Below, one piece after another: positions 58,543-64,000 of a stretch of 64,000 nucleotides of DNA (position 1 is the first letter of the stretch; the number at the start of each line of letters is the position of its first letter). Both the position numbers and the translations under genes were made by a program. The notes beneath the pieces are model-generated. The model was not told where the DNA came from and made no database searches. It worked only from the letters and a program-made list of their open reading frames with translations. Source of the stretch: Leptodontidium sp. MPI-SDFR-AT-0119 (taxonomy: Eukaryota; Ascomycota; Leotiomycetes; Helotiales; Leptodontidiaceae); assembly GCA_020726505.1 (NCBI GenBank), contig JAHLEZ010000022.1, forward strand, positions 1,015,258 to 1,079,257, read 5' to 3'.

Positions 58543-61500
58543 TTATCTCCATCCACCCTTGCTCATTACACCGGCGACACTCTCTCTGGGCTTTGGTGTG
58601 CTGCCGATGGTGCCGGTGAGTCGGACTGCACCGCTTGACATCGCGCCGCTGACTTGTCGTCCTTCGCCGATTGTTGTACGTCGCATGTTGTTCTTCATAA
58701 CAGGCGCAGTACGTGGGCTGAGGACGCTGGCGGAGAAAGATGTTTCCTTTTGGCTGTTGACCATTCGTCGAGCGTGGCTAGCAGTGAACAGGTTATTCTC
58801 ATTCGGTGGCGAACCAGACATGGTAGCTGCTGTAGGACTTCTAGCACGTCGGTGAGTTCGGGTTGCCGAGTCGTGGACATTGGAAGCTCTTGAAATAGAT
58901 CCCGAACGCCTCAAAGCCTTACTGATCTTGGCACCTTCAATTTTATCGACTTGCCATCCGCTCTCTCCTTCTGAGGCAGAATTATTACCGCTATCTGTGG
59001 GAGTGGTATCATTTGTGGCTGCTTGCATCATGCTGAGCGAGGTGCGGTTGGTGGCGTTGGATGCATTGATATCGCGCAACGGTGACTGATCATTATCGGA
59101 CGATGAGAGATTTGTGATTGTTGGCGGTGGAGGCGATCCATCTGACTTCTTTGAGAGGAATCCAGCCTGGAATCGATTGACCTTTGGCTTGATCTCGAAT
59201 GATGGCTCTGGCGCCTGTGGGATGGGAGAGGAGCCGAGAGAGTCATTTGATGCGTCTTCGGAAAGGTAAGAAGGTAAGGCCGGCAGTGTGCTGCTCTGCT
59301 CTACCGATGAGACTTCCGGAGTTGATGCTTGCTTCTGTGGGGTCTTTTCGAATTCTGCAAGGGCGCCAGAATCCGTATCATCGCGCCAACGAACACTGCG
59401 TTTCTTGGGTGTGAAAGAGATGCCCTTCTTTCCAGCAACTACTTTTCTTCGGCGAGGTGAAGACTTCATTGGCGATGAGAAGACTTGCGGTGCTGCTGCG
59501 GCGAGAGATGGCATAGCAATTGGCGGAGCATATGTAGAGGCATGAGCTGGCTTTTTCCGCTTTGGTGTTCCGCGCTTAGTTGGAGGGAAGACTTCAACTA
59601 CTTTCAATGAACCATCTGGCTTGATGACATGCGAAGCTGTGGTAGTTCCTGCTTGGAGTAGACGTCGAAGAACGGTCTTCGCATGCTGCACTGCATCTTG
59701 TTCGCTCATGCTGAGGATGTCGTTGAGGGAGGAGATCATGTCGAATTGGGCGGACAGCAGAACTTGCATCGTTTCCGCATCGCCGCCTTTGTCTTGCTCC
59801 AATACTTCTCGCAAGGCATCCCTAACAGCATTGGCTTTCAAGAGCTCTGCTTCTCGAGACAAGCTTGCAGCTTCAACTCCATCCGCTCCATCTGCCTCGG
59901 CGAGTGAGCGAACGCTATTCTGGAGAGCCGAATCGATCGCACGCTCCCAGTTGATCTTCTCCAGCCGTTGATGGTAATGTTGCCTACTATTTTCAAGCTC
60001 GACCAAGATTCCGCTGGCTGTCTTACGCATTGCTACTAGACTTGGTGGCATATCTTCATCCTCTCGAGACTCGCAGATATTGTCAAATGCTCCAATCCAA
60101 GATGACAACAAGCTGATTCGGCGCTCAATTTGTCGGAGCTTCTTCATATTGCCCACCTTTTCTTGACGCTCCGTTGCCGAGTTATCGAATGCTGCACGAA
60201 TCCTCATGATTCCATCTCTGGCAATACCATCTCGCTTCTCGCTCTGCTTCTTGAATTTGACAAATGCCGCACCCTCCGAGTCCTTTTGTTGTGCTCGAAG
60301 CTCGTTGATCAAGGCCATTTGCTCGTCAATCTTGACCAAAAAGTCCTTGACGTGCCTATTGACATTGTACACATTTCTCGTAACCTTGGTCTGGATATTC
60401 TTGGCTCTGTTTGCGTATCGGAGGGTATTTTGAGTCTCGTCGAAATGTGCGCTCGAAGGACTTACACAAACAATCATGACTGTCTTGCAATTTCCGCCCA
60501 GGGAGAACTTCAGGAGTCGAGTAAGCTTCGAATTCCGGTATGGGACGTGGTTCTTTTTTCGGGGATCGCAGAGCGCATTGATACAGCTACCGAGTGCCAA
60601 AAGGGATTTATTGATATTTGCTCCTTCCAGCAGCCTCTCTCCTCTGTTCTTTGTAGCACTCGCACGTTCGCTGCCAGCCAAATCGATAATACTCAAGGTG
60701 GCCATGGTATGGGGTTCGTTGACATCCGCATTTCTGTCTTTCTGCGCGAGATTTATCTGGAGAACGGCGTGGGATCGCGAAGAGGTTGCGTTTGCTTCTG
60801 TTGGTGAGATTGTTCGATATTCATTGCCCTTGACAATCATGTCCATAACCTCCTGGACGTCCTTAGGGTGGTGACTGGATAGACCAGCTACAGACACTGC
60901 CTGATTGGCATCTTCACGCAGCATCAGTCCTTGCTTGCTACCCCTCCGGGTACGAGCAGATCGCGGATTGTTTCGTTGTAGATTTCGAGGTAGGATAGGG
61001 AAACCTCGGTGTGTTTCTCGTCGCTCTTCTCCGCAATCTTCTCGAAAAGCTCCTGCATCGTCAAGAAGATGATTCCCGGTTGTTGCGCTGTTCCAGTAAT
61101 CGTGTGTGTCTTTCCACATCCAGTGGCTCCATATGCAAAAACCGTTGCATTGTAGCCCTCCATCACACTGTCCAATAGGCCTCTTGTTGTTGCTTCGTAA
61201 ACCTCGCCCTGTGTGGTATTGTCGTCGAAGACTCGATCAAATCCGAATGTCTGGTCCTTGGATCTCTTTCCCATATTCGAAACCATTGAACGGCCAAATT
61301 TCTGGATTGGGTTGTCTTCTGGAGGGTCAAAGATTCTGCCAGAGTCAGTCCGATTCTGCTTCCCAAGTAAGCAAAACATACAGGCATTTATCGTCCAAAA
61401 CCTTGATCACCGGTCGGATGCCCTTGCCCCCCAGCCTGGGCGTCGGGGCTCCAGCTAGGGAGCCATCTCCCAGAAACATTGTTCCATCCTCGCATTTTGT

Positions 61501-61682
61501 CCTGCACACTGTCAATTACTGCCCTGTTGTTGCTGGAGAAGGGGGACCCTACACTTGCGCTGCTTCTCGAATAGTGAAAGGTCGGACTCGGACTGCTCAA
61601 AGTTAGCATTGAACTGTATCTAGGTCCGGGAGTACACACCTGCGACCGAAATCGATGAGGCTCCTGGGTCTGCGAGAGACAT
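58543..61682 (-). CDS. KIP3: Kinesin-8 (Kip3/KIF18 family) motor, apparent frame break in motor domain
   Basis: Plus-end-directed motor that shortens microtubules and positions spindle and nucleus. Exons 61682-61640, 61592-61553, 61501-61382, 61335-58543; introns 47, 51 and 46 bp. Joined start: MSLADPGASSISVAVRVRPF, TIREAAQVTKCEDGTMFLGD, VIKVLDDKCL, IFDPPEDNP. Motor motifs: AYGATGCGKTHTITG (P-loop, about 137), LSYLEIYNETIRDLLVPGG, NATSSRSHAVLQ (switch I), LSIIDLAGSERA (switch II), HVPYRNSKLTRLL. Neck and coiled coil follow (KDFLVKIDEQMALINELRAQQK), then a basic disordered tail. Between PGG and SKQGLMLRED (near 60938-60948) the reading frame shifts with no room for an intron: the summed exon length is two nucleotides over a multiple of three. 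Repairing that single point gives about 998 residues, normal for fungi. Confidence 0.9.
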
Positions 61683-63127
61683 TGCGTGTTGTGTTCAGTG
61701 TTGTCGGTCCACTTCCATCAACAAACAACTCGTAAACAAGTCGCACAACTTCTTGGTATGATGCAGAATAGAAACAGAAGTATTCTGAAATATAATGGTT
61801 CGACTTTCTGCGTAAAAGAGTGAGGTTGTCGGAATTGTTGTTGGCGTGGCCGTGATTTGTCGTGGGTTGCTCTGCTTTGCTTTGCTTTCAGATTGTAGAT
61901 TGTCAAACGATGATGTTTTCGGCATTTCTTGAGTGTTGGCAGGGCAACTGCGATGCACTAGCGGAAAGGGGCCGCCTTGGCGAAACGGGTTGTGAAGCCC
62001 CACCAAAACTCTGGCTGCACTTGAACATCAACAACAACACCATCATCGGTAACAGCAACAACATCTTCGTTTATAATTATGACATACGTCGTTGGACTTT
62101 TGGCTAATGTGCTGCAAGCTATTAATTTTACTGAAATTGCTGTCGGATTCCCAGCTTCGTAATTTCATTTGCATCCTCGGGGTCCAGTTATGTCCACCAT
62201 CAACCCCAGTCTGGCTTTTGGCAGTATCGAAATATCGATGCATCTTCACATCATCTTGCTCCAACCGTCGTCTTTCATCTTCTTCTGTTCTTCAAACTTT
62301 TTTTTCTTTCGGTGCTCCGAGGCATGACGTCGTCGTATAAGTGAGAACCGGGGAGATTACCGCCCACATGTTCCCCTTGAACTACCTGTCTTCGGGGATA
62401 TTACCTCTCCATGCAAAGAGGACAAGGATATAATGAATATTTATCACAAAAGACTTCTCTGAGTCCGGCTAGAAGCCACAGAAAATTAGCTGCGGGAGGT
62501 TAGCCGTAGACAAATCATGCGGAACATTTGGCGCCATGACATCGTTCGCAAAGGAGATGCTCCCGAAAAGCTCCTGGGAAAGGATTGCATGAAGCAGCAA
62601 GATATCCAATGGATTTTTCGCAGCCTTGAAATTCATCCGCAGTTGCGATCAGACTAGATATTTCAACGACAGGTAGGATGGTCTAGTTCTGTTTTGATGT
62701 TCCAGCGGTTGTTACAGCACTCCTTCAAGCATTCCCTTATTTAACTTCCCAAAGCCCGCCTGTCTTTCACTTATCTGTCTCTTTCTACGAAAATCGATTA
62801 AGATATTCAAGATGCTGCTTCCTGAGATTCAATGCTTTCGTCAACCCGGCGCTATATTAGTATTACGAGCATAGCACCTTCCCTGCTCGAAGTCTACTAC
62901 CGTGACTACTTTAGCCGGCTGTCTTCAACTCTTCAACGTCTCTAACACTTTGCGTTTTTTGAAACATCACTATAATCACCAAAATCCTTCTCTACCATGT
63001 TATCATCCCACATCTAATATCGATTTGCCCTCACCTTCATTGCTCGTATAGCAACTGACCAATACCTCGATCATTCGGGCACAAAGCCCAACCACCAAAA
63101 ACAGCCCAACCCGAATTCGAAACAGTC
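61683..63127. other. Divergent intergenic region
   Basis: 1.4 kb between the kinesin start and the F-box gene. Both promoters lie here. Small frames (61862-62340) lack domains. Nothing else recognised. Confidence 0.5.
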
Positions 63128-64000
63128 ATGGAGAACAATCCAGCAGACGATACTGCTCCTTTTTCCGATGGTTCCAACCTGTCTCGGCCTTCTCAACAAG
63201 CTCGGAATGCTCAATCACCTATGTCTGCTGTGGCGGCTTCATCCCCAGCAAGCCGATCTGTTCCATTTGCGCAGCCTATTCGAACTATTCAACCTGCTCA
63301 GACCCCACAAGCTATTCAGACGACTGACTCTATTCAAACCGTTTCGAATTTCCAAGTTGTCCAGCCTACACAACAAGTTACAATAAACCCCCCCAACCCC
63401 ACCTATTCCTAACATGTACACGGTGCCAAATTCTACAGATACGCTCAGCAACCTTCCCATGGAGCTCTTGCTCACGGTCATGGATTTTCTGCCTCCCGAA
63501 TCTCGAGCAATTCTTTCAATCTCCACGAGGAGGCTCCATGAACGCCTAGGCCCACTCTATCCCAGTCAAAACCTGTACGCAGTTCGATTCTCCTTCGGAA
63601 GCCCCATTAGCACGTTTCTTAAGGAAACGAAGGAAAGAATGGACAGATTTCTTGATCTTTTAGCGCGTGACGTTCATGATGGTCGCCTTCCTTGTAAAAC
63701 TCATTACATGATCCACCACGGAGACTTCCCCCAGCAGGCTGCCGAAGCTGCTACCCAAGCAGCCGCTGCTCAACCTGCCATTCCTCAACCCACCTTTACT
63801 CCAATTACCGACCCTCATGCTCGAGCATCTCGACGTTTGAGAGTTAGACGTCGAATGGTCCGGCGCAAACCATCATCAGACCCATCAACAGCTGGTCCTC
63901 AACTCACCTACAGCACTCGGGGTCCAACTACATCCCAAGGCCCACCACCAGTCACTGCACCAAGCCCCAAACCTCAACAGAACAACGGTCCACTTCCACT
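63128..64000 (+). CDS. F-box protein, cut by window end, possible frame break
   Basis: The frame from the ATG at 63128 (MENNPADDTAPFSDG) reads a Gln/Pro/Ser-rich disordered stretch and stops at 63412. The frame holding the F-box starts at the ATG at 63414 (MYTVPNSTDTL) and runs off the window. The F-box is LSNLPMELLLTVMDFLPPES, then ILSISTRRLHERLGPLYP; after it FLKETKERMDRFLDLLARD and a Pro/Gln/Thr-rich part. Two readings are possible: the gene starts at 63414 and the earlier frame is an upstream ORF, or one base is missing in the C7 run at 63388-63394 and the two frames form one protein. The similar composition of both disordered parts favours the second. Substrate and role unknown. Confidence 0.75.

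Overview
This window is nuclear DNA of a filamentous ascomycete (Pezizomycotina). The genes carry short GT-AG introns, mostly 46-112 bp, and sit in both orientations with 0.3-5.5 kb between them. The families are typically fungal: an exopolygalacturonase, an HsbA-type surface-binding protein, a NACHT protein of the fungal NLR type, a CmcJ/NvfI-like oxidoreductase, a DUF7918 protein and F-box-like paralogues. A plant-associated leotiomycete would fit, but that is a guess from family content only. I saw no tRNA, rRNA, CRISPR array or intact transposon.

Layout. 0.9-6 kb: a candidate secreted/GPI protein, then a DUF7918 gene and a Cactin gene transcribed divergently from a 437-bp spacer. 7-8.7 kb: a forkhead transcription factor behind a 1.2-kb upstream region. 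12-13.6 kb: a four-exon GH28 exopolygalacturonase. 14.7-20.6 kb: a convergent pair, the end-joining factor XLF/Nej1 and the SEA-complex subunit Rtc1/WDR24. 25.2-28 kb: a large protein joining two cyclic-nucleotide-binding domains to an F-box and leucine-rich repeats, behind a 4.5-kb gene-free stretch. 29.5-31.8 kb: a small unknown protein and a CmcJ/NvfI-like oxidoreductase. 32.6-34.9 kb: a decayed membrane-protein gene. 35.3-39 kb: a BTB protein and MsrA.

40.2-46.7 kb: a tandem array of three F-box-like paralogues, the first broken by frameshifts. 47.4-48.4 kb: an HsbA protein with a Thr/Pro stalk. 48.4-53.9 kb: a gene-poor stretch with one inverted-repeat element. 53.9-56.8 kb: an NLR-like NACHT gene. 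57.3-57.8 kb: a small ORF with an in-frame stop. 58.5-61.7 kb: a kinesin-8 (Kip3) gene with one frame break. 63.1 kb to the end: an F-box protein cut by the window edge.

Most genes are independent housekeeping or accessory units; I see no biosynthetic gene cluster. The most interesting items are the cNMP/F-box/LRR fusion (possibly a ligand-gated SCF adaptor), the repeated KLG-x-IGG-type motif in the XLF tail, the tandem paralogues whose otherwise divergent tails keep an identical terminal motif, and several frame breaks at or next to C/G runs that suggest base-level errors or recent gene decay. Exon coordinates were worked out by eye from splice consensus, reading-frame continuity and expected protein motifs; no alignment was run.
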